Origin: Candidatus Omnitrophota bacterium | GTDB taxonomy: Bacteria > Omnitrophota > Gorgyraeia > Velamenicoccales > Velamenicoccaceae | Assembly: GCA_016235185.1 (NCBI GenBank) | Contig: JACRLT010000038.1 | Location: 1-42,499, forward strand | Length of the DNA: 42,499 nt | Direction of reading: 5' to 3' | Part shown: piece after piece, positions 32,039-39,957 of the stretch | How the letters are laid out: every line of letters starts with the position of its first letter | Numbering within the stretch: position 1 is the stretch's first letter | The notes under the pieces: generated by a model | Database searches by the model: none | Told to the model about the DNA's origin: nothing | What the model saw: only the letters and a program-made list of their open reading frames with translations | Position numbers and translations under genes: made by a program

Positions 32039-34849
32039 TTAGAACACATGATTGATGCCGACCCAGACATGCGTATCATTATCAGGGCTATCCAGAGGCT
32101 GGGCCACATCCAGGCGGAGAGCGAATTTTTCCACCCCTCCTGCTACATCAAAAAAGAAACGCACTCCCAGGCCTACGTCTTTTTTAAAACCGGGTTCAAA
32201 AAAACTATTGAACCACGCTGAACCCGCATCAAAAAATAAAACACCCTGGATCGAACTTAAATTAAAAGTCTGCCAAAAAAACCGCGCGTCCATCTCGCGC
32301 ACAATAGGAAACCTGTATTCTGTGCTTGCCAAAACGCAGGAACTGCCCTTGATATCTTTATAATCATAACCACGCAATTCGCGGTCCGAGCCCAGATAAA
32401 AAAGATATTTATCCTTTGGGTGCCCTGCTCCGCCCTTTAAGCGCAATGCCAGCTTATGGGCAGGGGCGATCTCGATATATCTGTCGAACTCTCCTTGAGT
32501 GCGGCTAAAATCATCGCCTCCACCGAGAATATGCCCTGCGATCTCCTGGGTCGCGCTGAATTTATACCCCAGGCTTGGGTCAGGAAGCGGCCCTGCGGTG
32601 GATCGATAGAATGTCACGCCAAAGATCGTCTCCTTATTCTGGCGATAATTTAGATTGCGCGGCTCTTCTCTTGCGCCTATAAAACTATCCTTACCCAAGC
32701 TCTGATTATGGACCATATAAAGCGTCAAATGGGAATTCACGTCGACAAGGCTATACGGAAAGTCGAGCTCCTGCCTCAAATAAAGCTTATAGGAATTCAG
32801 GTCGCTTTCTTCATCTCCAAAAGCATTTCTGTTAAAAAATTCAAATCCCCAGCTTAAATAATTGTTGAGAATGTTGTTCTTCTCAAATCCAACAGAGGAA
32901 TTCAGGCTCTGGGAACTCGTGTCATAATGAGTTGCGGCATAGACAATGTAGTCGACCGGTTTTTGAAAACTTGATTTTATTCCGAAACCGTATTCCGAAA
33001 AACTCGGGCCCGTGATCCAGCTAAATGCGTCTTCTTCTAAAAATAGAGGCACTTCATAGAGCTTATGATAAGCCGGCACTAACCGTACATCGATCTTGCG
33101 CGGCAAACAATTGTTTGTGCGGTCTATATCGAGGAATTTGGAGCCTTCATCGACTATCGCTTTTTTTAGGATCTTACCTTGAGGCAGCGGTATCTCCTGG
33201 GCCTCGCTCTTGCCGTCAGAATGGACCACCATCTCTGTGTCGTCGGTAAATGCGAGCTTCGTCTCGACCGGCATCACCACTCCACCCAGCCGCCGCAACG
33301 TCAACTTGCCCCTGCGCCTTTCAACGGCATAATCGCAAACCTTAGCCTCATATAGCCACTCTTTGAAAAACCAGGCCAGGTCTTCTCCTGCGGCCTCGGA
33401 TGCAATTTTTTCGAAGTCCGCAACAGTAGCGTTCTTGAATTTAAATGTTTCAAAATACTTTTTCATCATCAGGCTGAATTTTTCCTCCCCCATAAGCGAT
33501 CGGAGCATATCCGGGATAGCGGAACCTTTGCCATAGGCTATTGTGAAGATCATGCTGGGCTCATAAAAACTGCACATCTCGGTGATTATCGGCTGGTCTA
33601 AGCCTTTTTTGACAAAATAACGGTAACGGTATGTCCGTATGGAACGAAACGTGGGGTTAGGTATAAAACAATTAAGCCAGCCGGGCATAGTGACGACCTT
33701 TCCGTCCTTGCCGTATTTTGCCTCAAGGTAACGTGTGATAAAATAAGAGTTAATACCTTCGTCAAGCCATAGCTGGCAATACTCATTACTGCCTACCATG
33801 TTGTACCACCACTGGTGGCCTGTCTCATGCGCGACAAGAAAATCAAAATAGCGCTCCAAGAACGGAGGCATCTGATAAGCCCTGGTGTCAATAAATACGA
33901 TCCCCGCATTCTGGCTTCCGCCGTAACCCAGATAGACAGGCGCAATTGAAAATTGTTTATAGGGATATTTTCCAAAATTTATAGAGTAAAAGGCGATCAG
34001 GTCGCGGGCTGACCCCATTGCCTTCCCTGCGCTTACTTTGTCTTTCTTGAAATAAAAAGACCTGATCTTTATCCCGTCATATTCTGATTCATCCACAAGA
34101 TAATCGCGCGAGACTGCAAGGCTTAATTCCCTCAAAGGCGCTGAACTCGAAAGCGAGACAACCCTTGTACCGTCTGTCCTTTCTTCTTCCTTGATCATGT
34201 CGCATCCCGAGGCAAGCACATAATCCCGGGGCAGGCTAAATTTTAGATCATACATAGCCGCATCGCTGACATACGGCATATGCAATAAATAATCCGGGTC
34301 AAGACGCCAGCCGTCTTTATCATAAAAGCCCAGGATAGGGTACCAACGGTTGAGAGCAAATGTATCCTTGTGCCAGCCGTACCGGCCAAGTCGATGAGGT
34401 ACTTTTAGCGAAAAGGCGATTTCGAGTTTAATAGACTCCCCTTGCTTTAAGGTACCGGCTAAGACTACCTTCATGACAGTCTGGTCATCGCCTTCGAAAG
34501 CGTAATCAAGAAGTCTCTCCGAAGAAGAGACGCTTGCTACGCTGAATTCGCCCTCATCAAAACCGTAAGGGTATGGGTCTATTTTAAAATAACTGGCGTA
34601 CCGATAAAGGCGCTCTTTCTCTTTTGCGGAATATTTGTGATTGGGATATACACGCAGGTAAATGGCATCCAGGTCCTGGCCGCTATCATTTACAAAAGAA
34701 ACGGTTTCCCTGGCTTCTATTGTCTTTTTTTGGGGAGAAAAAGAGGCGTCAATATCATACCGCACATCATCGAACGCAAAAAGGCAGGCCGCAGGCCAAA
34801 TAGCCAAAAAAGAAAAAACCAAAAATCCAACGATACTAATCTTTCTCAT
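32039..34849 (-). CDS. M1-family metallopeptidase fused to an outer-membrane beta-barrel
   Basis: 936 residues. After a signal peptide (1-~25: ISIVGFLVFSFLAIWPAACLFA) the N-terminal half is an M1 aminopeptidase: exopeptidase-like loop SQNAGIVFI (312-320), zinc motif HETGH (341-345) and third ligand Glu364 in WLDEGINSYF, then a helical region to ~510. From about residue 600 the chain turns into alternating beta-strands rich in aromatics (YLSWGFEFFNRN, YKLYLRQELDFPYSLV, GYKFSATQEIAG) and closes like Omp85/D15 barrels: SDRELRGYDY (~825), EYRFPI, VLFFDAGSAW, LRLDVAQPL and a C-terminal Phe. It thus looks like a peptidase carried to the surface by its own barrel, as type Vd proteins carry patatins. 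The barrel call is by pattern, not alignment. The ATG overlaps the preceding gene by 14 nt. Confidence 0.88.
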   Translation of the reverse strand: MRKISIVGFLVFSFLAIWPAACLFAFDDVRYDIDASFSPQKKTIEARETVSFVNDSGQDLDAIYLRVYPNHKYSAKEKERLYRYASYFKIDPYPYGFDEGEFSVASVSSSERLLDYAFEGDDQTVMKVVLAGTLKQGESIKLEIAFSLKVPHRLGRYGWHKDTFALNRWYPILGFYDKDGWRLDPDYLLHMPYVSDAAMYDLKFSLPRDYVLASGCDMIKEEERTDGTRVVSLSSSAPLRELSLAVSRDYLVDESEYDGIKIRSFYFKKDKVSAGKAMGSARDLIAFYSINFGKYPYKQFSIAPVYLGYGGSQNAGIVFIDTRAYQMPPFLERYFDFLVAHETGHQWWYNMVGSNEYCQLWLDEGINSYFITRYLEAKYGKDGKVVTMPGWLNCFIPNPTFRSIRTYRYRYFVKKGLDQPIITEMCSFYEPSMIFTIAYGKGSAIPDMLRSLMGEEKFSLMMKKYFETFKFKNATVADFEKIASEAAGEDLAWFFKEWLYEAKVCDYAVERRRGKLTLRRLGGVVMPVETKLAFTDDTEMVVHSDGKSEAQEIPLPQGKILKKAIVDEGSKFLDIDRTNNCLPRKIDVRLVPAYHKLYEVPLFLEEDAFSWITGPSFSEYGFGIKSSFQKPVDYIVYAATHYDTSSQSLNSSVGFEKNNILNNYLSWGFEFFNRNAFGDEESDLNSYKLYLRQELDFPYSLVDVNSHLTLYMVHNQSLGKDSFIGAREEPRNLNYRQNKETIFGVTFYRSTAGPLPDPSLGYKFSATQEIAGHILGGGDDFSRTQGEFDRYIEIAPAHKLALRLKGGAGHPKDKYLFYLGSDRELRGYDYKDIKGSSCVLASTEYRFPIVREMDARFFWQTFNLSSIQGVLFFDAGSAWFNSFFEPGFKKDVGLGVRFFFDVAGGVEKFALRLDVAQPLDSPDNDTHVWVGINHVF

Positions 34850-35477
34850 GAATAGGACATCTTAAGCACTCTTTTTTACTTTTTCTACAATAATCTTTGG
34901 CGAGCTTTACCAAAAGGGCGTGGTACTCATTGAACAACTGCTCATCCGGCGGCAGGTGCATCATGAAAAGGCTCTGCAATTCATGGTAATCAACATCTTC
35001 CTTCGCTAATTTATGCCGCGAGAAGATCCTCTTGGTATAGGCATCTACCACGAATACCGGTTTCCTAAGGGCATAAAGAAGGATGGAATCCGCTGTCTCC
35101 GGGCCTATTCCGTTAACGCTCAATAATTCCTGCCGTAAGTATGCCGGATCTCCTGACGACATCTTTTTGAGGCTGCCATTGTAAGAACATTTCAGGAAAC
35201 TAAGAAAGTTTTTAATGCGTTTTGCCTTGATATTAAAATATCCGGCGGGCCTGATGAGATGGGCGAGATCGCCTCTATTTACGCGATACATTTTTTCAAA
35301 AGTCAGAAGCCTATTTTTCTTCAGGTTACATATGGCGCGCTCTACGTTTTTCCAGGACGTGTTCTGCGTAAGAATAGCGCCTATGGCCACCTCAAAAGCA
35401 GAATCAGCCGGCCACCACCCCTGCGGGCCAAACCTCTTATAAAGCCTGTTATAAATACTTAAAAGCTTCTTATTCAT
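34836..35477 (-). CDS. HhH-GPD DNA glycosylase (EndoIII/MagIII-like)
   Basis: 213 residues. The helix-hairpin-helix LLSVNGIGPETADSILLYAL and the catalytic Asp in FVVDAYTKRI are present, with WWPADSAFEVAIGAILTQNTSW at the N-terminus. The position of the EndoIII lyase Lys holds Glu (GPETAD), as in monofunctional relatives such as MagIII, which removes 3-methyladenine. An iron-sulphur loop is partial: CRKSKKECLRCPIHEKD has three Cys in the usual C-x6-C-x2-C spacing, but the fourth position is Asp just before the stop. So base-lesion removal is likely, lyase activity doubtful. Confidence 0.87.
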   Translation of the reverse strand: MNKKLLSIYNRLYKRFGPQGWWPADSAFEVAIGAILTQNTSWKNVERAICNLKKNRLLTFEKMYRVNRGDLAHLIRPAGYFNIKAKRIKNFLSFLKCSYNGSLKKMSSGDPAYLRQELLSVNGIGPETADSILLYALRKPVFVVDAYTKRIFSRHKLAKEDVDYHELQSLFMMHLPPDEQLFNEYHALLVKLAKDYCRKSKKECLRCPIHEKD

Positions 35478-36400
35478 TATTGTCTACAATCGCCAAGTCG
35501 CCGCCGAGATCACCCTAGCCCCCGTTGCTCTAACGTCATCTACTGGAGCAACGCAATATCCCTGTTCGCAAACAGTTTGTTGCTTTCGGCTTTTTCTCGC
35601 TACAAGCATATATTTCGCAGCACGGATCCCTGCACGCAGACAATATTATTGTATTGGGGTCCTGTCTTGGTTCGTCTTGCGCAGGCACGCTTGTCTCGGC
35701 CGCCTGCGGCTAAGCCTTCGGCGGCACTTCCTGGAATGACACTTAGTATGGTCGCCCAGCGTGCTCGACTGCGCTCGGGTTTTTCGGCTCGCTCGTCCGC
35801 CATTGAAACATTGGCGGACACCAAGCCCGCTCGCACGAAAAACACGGCCTGCGACAATCCGAACCAAGCCACCCCCACCTAAATTGTCTGCTCAAACAGG
35901 ACTTGCACCGCTCATATGCTAATAAGTCGATTCCGGAGTTTCTTGAGCGAAACTCGATTGATTATCAATGCACTGCGGTATGCCTGTTTAAGCCGACAAT
36001 CAGTTTTTTGGCAAAAGTCTGCGAGGGATTGCATTTTGGCTGTAGCGACACGCCCTTGTGCTCGAGGTCCGACCTCGACAATCGGGGCCGAGGTCGGACC
36101 TCGGTTTAATTAAATGCAAACCGAAGCAGACGGTCCCCTGCAATCCACGAGGTCGGACCTCGGTTTAATTAAATGCAAACCGAAGCAGACGGTCCCCTGC
36201 AATCCAGAGGATTGCGGGGATTTTATCCCGGGAATTCTTTGAATTCCACGGGACAAATAACTTCGTCGGCAAACAGGGATACCGCAGTGCAATAAAGACC
36301 TTTGGCGCCCGCCAGAGGCGGGGAAATCGACGTGTAGCGAGAGAAATGCCGGAAACGGCAATTCGTCGCTGCGTGCAGGAAGCCACGCTGCGAAAGAACG
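35478..36400. other. 923-bp hairpin-rich stretch with no supportable gene
   Basis: Neither strand holds a reading frame with protein-like composition; those present are short and in several overlapping frames. The stretch is made of hairpins: GTTGCTC/GAGCAAC (35527-35553 region), GCAATCC-aga-GGATTGC (36199-36215), CCCGGGAATTC/GAATTCC-a-CGGG (36226-36250) and GCCG-gaaa-CGGC near 36343, plus a 59-bp tandem repeat. GGTGCAAGTCC on minus near 35910 recalls a group II intron domain I motif but no domain V is found. It is likely a graveyard of inserted repeats, or a structured RNA of unknown kind. Confidence 0.6.
36089..36206. repeat. Two exact tandem copies of a 59-bp unit
   Basis: Copies at 36089-36147 and 36148-36206. 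Each has the palindrome GAGGTC-g-GACCTC, a hairpin (GGTTTAATTAAATGCAAACC) and CAGACGGTCCCCTGCAATCCA. A single related palindrome, GAGGTC-c-GACCTC, lies at 36064-36076, the inverse centre base. The end of copy 2 pairs with the next bases (GCAATCC/GGATTGC). Confidence 0.85.
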
Positions 36401-38332
36401 TTATGGCTTGTTAAAACGCAATGGATTGAAGCCGTCGATGGCTAAGATCGCATACGCCGTAGCAGCCACTGACCCTGTCCTGCTGCCTTTGGGCGTGCGC
36501 CAGCCATGCCCCGTATCGACAAATTCCTGGGAAGCATAAGGAAGGCAGAAATCACCCTGCCCCACAGGCGACGGGCTTGTTATGATCATCTTGCTCAATT
36601 CTGAAGTGTATTCATTTGCCAGGCCCAGATAATGATGTGCCTTTTCATCATTTCCTTCGTTGCTATGATAATCGGCCATGATCTTCAAAGCCAAGATCAT
36701 CTGCGCAGACCACTCGCAGGATACAACTCCGCCGCGGCCCAAATTCTGATGTTTGGCAAAATCAAACCCCTTGATATCTACGAGCGTTCCTTCCGGCTTC
36801 TTGTAACCAACCGAAACACTGCAATTGGTCAGGGCGAATTCTATGACGGCATCCGGATCCATGCCCGAATCTTTCAAAGCCTTGGGCCCTATCGCCGTAA
36901 CAGACCAGGCATATGTGTCGGTTGCTATAGTTGAGTCGCCTTTTGCTCTTTTTACAATAGGGGCCGATATTTTTGAATAAGCATTTTTATTCAGCCATTC
37001 CAGTGTTTCTTGAGCCCGACGGTTGTATCCTTCGTCTTGAGTCAATTCAGCAAACAGGAGATAAAAGGCATACACATCAAGATTATGCTCGGTGCTGTAC
37101 CACGAGAACTCGCTTCCGCCCCGCAATCCGCCTTCCTTGTCCTTAAACGCATCAAGCCAGCGACTGATATCCTCTGCGATCTTTAAATACCTCCTGTCCT
37201 GTGTTTTTTGTGTATACTGCAAAACTGCCAGGCCAAGCCATATGTTAGGACCGGCATGAGCCACGTATTCAGACGCATCTCCTGTTGAAGCATAATAGGC
37301 GTTAAAAAAACCGCCCGTGTCGCTCCTGGCCGCAACGGCATAAAAATCCAGGATCTTTCCGGCATTCTCTATGTCTCCGGTTTTAACAAAGGTTATGGCT
37401 GCCAGTGCCTCGTCATAAGTAAATCCCCAGTCATTGATATCCCTGTCTCCCTCAAAACTCGCAACAAGGCCTGTGTTGGTATTCTGATGCGTAATAAGCC
37501 AGCGGTAAAGCTTATCCCGTATCTTCTTTTCCAAAAGCGACGCCTCCTGCACTTTTGTGGTGACATCGCCGTCAACCTGCGTCTTTTTGGCAATCAGGCC
37601 GGTCAGATCGTTTTTCAGTCTTTCCTGGTATTTTTTTAAAAAATCAATGGACCCCTTGAGAGCAACAGCGGCCCTTTGGTCCTCTATACCTGCATCTTTA
37701 AGACGGCGCTGCAACGTATCAGTCTTTCTCTCGGATAGGGACAACAAAAACTTCATCTCTTCTATCTGTAATTTCAGGTCGTCACCGCCCTGCCGCAAAG
37801 CCTTCTGATGAGATAAATTCACGGATAAACTAGCCAGCAGTTTTTCGTTTTCAAGGCGAAGCCTTACATTATAAAAACCTGCGATAAGTAACCCGGCGCT
37901 TAAAAAGATCGAGAATGTGACGGCCAGGGCCTTGAAGAGCTTCCTGGCGCGCACATATTTCAATATCCGCCGATTGCCGCGTGGGTCGATGGTCTCGTAA
38001 GAAATACCCATGGCATACTGAAGCGTGGGCTCGGTCCTTGCTGTCTTAAACCAGGCCAGCCGCGCATAAGCCCTGACCGCTTCTGTTCCAAGAGGGATGT
38101 TTATGTTAAGCGCCAGCGTCACATCTTTGTCAGCCAAATATTTTATATCGCCGAATTCAATATTATTGACTGTCAGGCACAAGCCGCCAGAACTTATATC
38201 CTGCGTAAACGCCTGGTACCAACCTGACACAGGAATGCCATTTGTATCCAGGAAGCGGAACTCAACCGGAAAGATATGGTCGAGCCGTATATACCTGCGC
38301 CGTTCTGCCGGGTCCTTTCTATCAAGCCCCAT
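36401..38332 (-). CDS. PilZ domain - membrane helix - coiled coil - alpha/alpha-toroid protein
   Basis: 643 residues with an unusual layout. Residues 1-~125 are a PilZ domain with both c-di-GMP motifs: RRRYIR (11-16) and DISSGG (45-50). A membrane helix follows (133-153), then a coiled coil (~155-285), then a C-terminal helical toroid (~290-640) resembling six-hairpin glycosidases: LYRWLITHQNTNTGLVASFE, DWGFTYDEALAAITF, GGFFNAYYASTG, GPNIWLGLAVLQYTQ, FSWYSTEHNLDVYAFYLLF, VVSCEWSAQMILAL. The topology would put PilZ in the cytoplasm and the toroid in the periplasm, so c-di-GMP could control a glycan-processing step across the membrane (inference). Its start overlaps the M48 gene by 11 nt. Confidence 0.85.
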   Translation of the reverse strand: MGLDRKDPAERRRYIRLDHIFPVEFRFLDTNGIPVSGWYQAFTQDISSGGLCLTVNNIEFGDIKYLADKDVTLALNINIPLGTEAVRAYARLAWFKTARTEPTLQYAMGISYETIDPRGNRRILKYVRARKLFKALAVTFSIFLSAGLLIAGFYNVRLRLENEKLLASLSVNLSHQKALRQGGDDLKLQIEEMKFLLSLSERKTDTLQRRLKDAGIEDQRAAVALKGSIDFLKKYQERLKNDLTGLIAKKTQVDGDVTTKVQEASLLEKKIRDKLYRWLITHQNTNTGLVASFEGDRDINDWGFTYDEALAAITFVKTGDIENAGKILDFYAVAARSDTGGFFNAYYASTGDASEYVAHAGPNIWLGLAVLQYTQKTQDRRYLKIAEDISRWLDAFKDKEGGLRGGSEFSWYSTEHNLDVYAFYLLFAELTQDEGYNRRAQETLEWLNKNAYSKISAPIVKRAKGDSTIATDTYAWSVTAIGPKALKDSGMDPDAVIEFALTNCSVSVGYKKPEGTLVDIKGFDFAKHQNLGRGGVVSCEWSAQMILALKIMADYHSNEGNDEKAHHYLGLANEYTSELSKMIITSPSPVGQGDFCLPYASQEFVDTGHGWRTPKGSRTGSVAATAYAILAIDGFNPLRFNKP

Positions 38333-39452
38333 TTTTAAACCCCTTTGCCATCTCTATCCTCTTTGCTATAGGCGGATGGTCGTAGAGAAAGAATTCGATA
38401 ATTTTGGAGGGCGAAAATTCCGAAAGATTCCTCTCGCCCAGCCTTTGCATCATGGAAATAAAAGCCGCAGGGTCGCCGGTCACCTTCAAAGCGAAAATAT
38501 CCGCCTTCTTTTCGATAAAACGGGAAAAACCATTCTGCAAAGGCAATAAGACAAGGCTAACCAATAACAGCACTGCCAATAAAAGAGGCAGGCCTGCAAT
38601 ATCGCTTAAAGCGCTAAAACCAAAAAATGGCACAAGATATTTCAAGGCCGTTGCGGCAGCATAAAACGAAATAAATGCGCCAACCAGGCCTGCGAACACA
38701 AGTTTAACAGTATCATGGCGCATATAGTGGCCCAGCTCGTGCGCCAGGACAGCTTCAACCTCACCGGCCGGAAATTCCTCGACAAGCGTATCGCTTAAGA
38801 ATATCTGCTTAGTTGCGCCCATACCAGCGACCATGGCATTTGCCTTCACTGTTTTTTTGGAAAAATCAAGGACGTAGATGTCTTTGACTGCGATCTTGAA
38901 CTTATTCAAAAGCGCAAATATCTTATCGCGCAAAATTCCCGTCTCCAAGGGCTTTGATCTGAAAAAAAGCGGCAGGATCACTTTCGGAAAAATACGGGTC
39001 AGGACGATCGAGATAAAAAACCAGAAAAATGACGCCCAGACCCACCAATCCTCGGGGGACTTAAAAAGAAAAAAATACACCGCCTCAACCAGGATAAGCG
39101 AGACAACAAATACAATACAAGATTTTTTCAATACGTCTTTGAACCAGGCAAAAAAACCCTGTTTGGAAAGCTGATAGCGGCGTTCCAGGAGGAAACCTTC
39201 ATAATACTCAAGAGGGAAAGATAAGCAAAAACCCAATATGCTAAAAACGGAAAAATACAACGCGTTGACATAAAAAAGATCACATTGCCATTGGATGGCC
39301 CAGGCCTTGATCTGGCGCGAAAAACCGAAAGAGACCAAGAGAAGTAAAAATAAAAAATTTAGGAGAATGTTTAAAAGAAACAGGCGATTCTTCATCGCCT
39401 GATAACGTGACGCTTCTGAAAAAGCGCACGCGGTGAGGTTATTATTTGACAT
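38322..39452 (-). CDS. M48-family (Ste24/CAAX protease-like) membrane metalloprotease
   Basis: 376 residues. Zinc motif HELGH (238-242) and the third-ligand region FIEKKADIFAL are present, among at least six membrane segments (residues ~23-45, 62-85, 110-130, 135-165, 250-270, 283-305). Length and layout fit the Ste24 branch, which cleaves membrane or lipidated proteins. The ATG overlaps the TPR gene by 11 nt; an internal ATG at 39395 is an alternative start since no good SD is seen before either. It is translationally coupled to the PilZ-toroid gene. Confidence 0.9.
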   Translation of the reverse strand: MSNNNLTACAFSEASRYQAMKNRLFLLNILLNFLFLLLLVSFGFSRQIKAWAIQWQCDLFYVNALYFSVFSILGFCLSFPLEYYEGFLLERRYQLSKQGFFAWFKDVLKKSCIVFVVSLILVEAVYFFLFKSPEDWWVWASFFWFFISIVLTRIFPKVILPLFFRSKPLETGILRDKIFALLNKFKIAVKDIYVLDFSKKTVKANAMVAGMGATKQIFLSDTLVEEFPAGEVEAVLAHELGHYMRHDTVKLVFAGLVGAFISFYAAATALKYLVPFFGFSALSDIAGLPLLLAVLLLVSLVLLPLQNGFSRFIEKKADIFALKVTGDPAAFISMMQRLGERNLSEFSPSKIIEFFLYDHPPIAKRIEMAKGFKNGA

Positions 39453-39846
39453 CTGGTAAAGAGGTCTGGGTATTTTTGACCTTCCTCATTAATTCCGAAA
39501 ACCGCTCATCACGGCGCAGGTTGTAAAGGTCAGGGTCATTGTGCATGAACGCAAAATCATCATAGCCCAGATCGATAGCTCGCCTTAAGGCCTTAAAAGA
39601 ATTCGTGATATCGCCCAGAAGAGAATGGCTGCAGGCCAGATTGTAATGGACGATGGGATTATCCGGCCGTAATGTTATGAGTTTCTTGTCCACAGCCAGG
39701 CCCTTTTCATAAAGCCCCTTCTTCGTATATATTTCGCCTAATGCGATAAGCGCTTGCGCAAAACCGGGGTTCCCTTTTACTATCCCCTCATAAAAGCCAA
39801 GCTGGAAATCAAGGTCCTCACCCCTAGTTTTTTTCGGCGCAGGCAT
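39442..39846 (-). CDS. TPR-repeat protein
   Basis: 134 residues with two to three tetratricopeptide repeats (GNPGFAQALIALGEIYTKKGLYEKG; NPIVHYNLACSHSLLGDITNSFKALRRAIDLG) and no signal peptide, hence probably a cytoplasmic adaptor. The SD AAGGAG lies directly after element C. Its 3' end overlaps the M48 gene by 11 nt. Confidence 0.85.
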   Translation of the reverse strand: MPAPKKTRGEDLDFQLGFYEGIVKGNPGFAQALIALGEIYTKKGLYEKGLAVDKKLITLRPDNPIVHYNLACSHSLLGDITNSFKALRRAIDLGYDDFAFMHNDPDLYNLRRDERFSELMRKVKNTQTSLPDVK

Positions 39847-39860
39847 CCTACTTTTTCTCC

Positions 39861-39957
39861 TTAATTTTGCTTTATCTCCGGTTCTTCCTTACAAAATTAA
39901 CTCCGAAGCTTGTCCCAAAATTATAGAATAGAATTTTGGGACGCTTAAGCAAGGAGT
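39861..39957 (-). repeat. Intergenic hairpin element, copy C
   Basis: Minus strand: ACTCC, TT, GCTT, AAGC, an 11-bp hairpin (GTCCCAAAATT/AATTTTGGGAC), AAGC, TTC, GGAGT, TTAATTTTG, ~22 nt, CAAAATTAA, GGAG. ACTCC/GGAGT and GCTT/AAGC are compensatory versions of ATCCC/GGGAT and GTCT/AGAC in copy B. The element starts on the base after the DUF3857 stop and ends in the SD of the TPR gene, filling the whole spacer. Confidence 0.7.

Noticed and set aside
36089-36206. CRISPR array
   Set aside because: Only two directly abutting 59-bp copies with no spacers between them, and no cas genes.
35577-36361. Several 60-100 codon reading frames in the 35.5-36.4 kb gap
   Set aside because: They overlap in different frames, include the tandem repeats, have low-complexity R/A/S-rich products and no SD.
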